Assembly: GCA_021160785.1 (NCBI GenBank)
Contig: JAGHBX010000249.1
Location: forward strand, 1 to 5,882
Source of the DNA: Planctomycetota bacterium
Lineage (GTDB): Bacteria > Planctomycetota > Phycisphaerae > Sedimentisphaerales > Anaerohalosphaeraceae
Reading direction: 5' to 3'
DNA: 5,882 nt
The notes under the pieces are model-generated. The model saw nothing but the letters and a program-made list of their open reading frames with translations, had not been told where the DNA came from and searched no databases. The number at the start of each line of letters is the position of its first letter. Within the stretch, counting starts at the first letter, position 1. Position numbers and translations under genes: made by a program. Positions 5,473 through 5,882 of the stretch are shown here, piece after piece.

Positions 5473-5882
5473 TCATACGGAGATTGCTTCGCCCCGGTTG
5501 CCGATGACATACGCTTCAAATATCTCATCGAGATTCAGGGCTGTCTCGGTCAGGCCGTTGGTGGATATATCTTTCATTTGACCCCGCTTTGCATCGTCGC
5601 AGTTTTCGACGATCACCGAAACGCTCTCCCCCGCCCGGAATACGTCGAGAACGCCAGCCACTTCGCTGATAACTGCATCGGAGGCGGGCGTGAGTATGAA
5701 CTTTCGAACATTTTCCCTGAGTTCTTCGGTTTTGCCCGTTTTGACAATCACGCCCTTATCCAGAATCGCGACATAATCGGCAACCGGCTCGATCTCGTAA
5801 AGCAGGTGGCTCGAGAAAAAGACCGTAACGCCGTTGCTCTGCAGTAAATCGATCACATGCCGCAAAAAATCCTTCCGCGCGA
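5473..5882 (-). CDS. ABC transporter ATP-binding protein, C-terminal 135 residues, cut by the right edge
   Basis: ATPase subunit that powers an ABC transporter at the inner face of the cytoplasmic membrane. The frame is open to the right edge. The visible part starts ARKDFLRHVIDLLQSNG, which fits the stretch just after the Walker B and D-loop (LDP-x-AR-x-x-F). TVFFSSHLLYEIEPVADYVA then contains the H-loop (SSHL; switch His at residue 25 of the fragment) and ILDKGVIVKTGKTEEL follows. A C-terminal extension of about 70 residues with NLDEIFEAYVIG resembles the regulatory tail of drug or Nod/CcmA-type ABC-2 exporter ATPases. Walker A, Q-loop, signature and Walker B are off the edge, so the full gene should be about 300 residues. 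No permease follows on this side; only a decayed cupin does, so any permease should lie to the right. An apparent start inside the fragment is an internal TTG and is not real. Substrate unknown. Confidence 0.9.
   Translation of the reverse strand, partial: ARKDFLRHVIDLLQSNGVTVFFSSHLLYEIEPVADYVAILDKGVIVKTGKTEELRENVRKFILTPASDAVISEVAGVLDVFRAGESVSVIVENCDDAKRGQMKDISTNGLTETALNLDEIFEAYVIGNRGEAISV

Noticed and set aside
5372..5476. 34-codon minus-strand ORF starting in an ATGA overlap with the ABC ATPase stop
   Set aside because: It reads the cupin remnant in a third frame, with no similarity to the cupin or any other family I know. The overlap alone is weak evidence.
5308..5847. 179-codon plus-strand open frame over the cupin remnant and ABC ATPase
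   Set aside because: The minus strand has clear ABC ATPase and cupin motifs here; the plus frame has none.

Overview
The window reads as chromosomal DNA from a bacterium, most likely a planctomycete (Planctomycetota, possibly Phycisphaerae-like). The best clue is a sigma-factor partner protein whose periplasmic part looks like the DUF1559 / H-X9-DG pseudopilin-like domains that are abundant in that phylum. Patchy Shine-Dalgarno use (clear before mtnP, absent before priA and queG) and moderate GC fit but do not prove this. No rRNA, tRNA, CRISPR array or insertion sequence was seen.

Layout, left to right. (1) 1-2359, minus strand: a tight cluster read in the order mtnP (methylthioadenosine phosphorylase), a 37-codon ORF, then priA (primosomal helicase, running off the left edge). 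The small ORF starts 9 bases after mtnP, has its own Shine-Dalgarno and overlaps the priA start as ATGA. It resembles the N-terminus of a CGGC-domain protein and may be a gene remnant now coupling translation into priA. (2) 2360-2472: a short divergent promoter region. (3) 2473-3432, plus strand: queG (epoxyqueuosine reductase), the only plus-strand gene, ending one base from the next gene's stop codon. (4) 3434-5101, minus strand: an ECF-type sigma factor followed after 3 bases by a membrane protein that I interpret as its anti-sigma partner fused to a pseudopilin-like ectodomain. (5) 5239-5435, minus strand: a broken cupin (DUF985 / Cupin_5) gene of which only a piece near the N-terminus and the C-terminus remain, in different frames. 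(6) 5473-5882, minus strand: the C-terminal end of an ABC transporter ATPase entering from the right edge.

The housekeeping genes (MTA salvage, replication restart, queuosine synthesis) show no obvious joint pathway. The regulatory pair at 3434-5101 is the most distinctive system: a sigma factor with a single-pass membrane partner that could sense an envelope or extracellular signal through a pseudopilin-like domain. Two decayed genes (CGGC-like and cupin) in under 6 kb point to small-scale deletion in this region. Family assignments rest on motif recognition by eye, without database searches.
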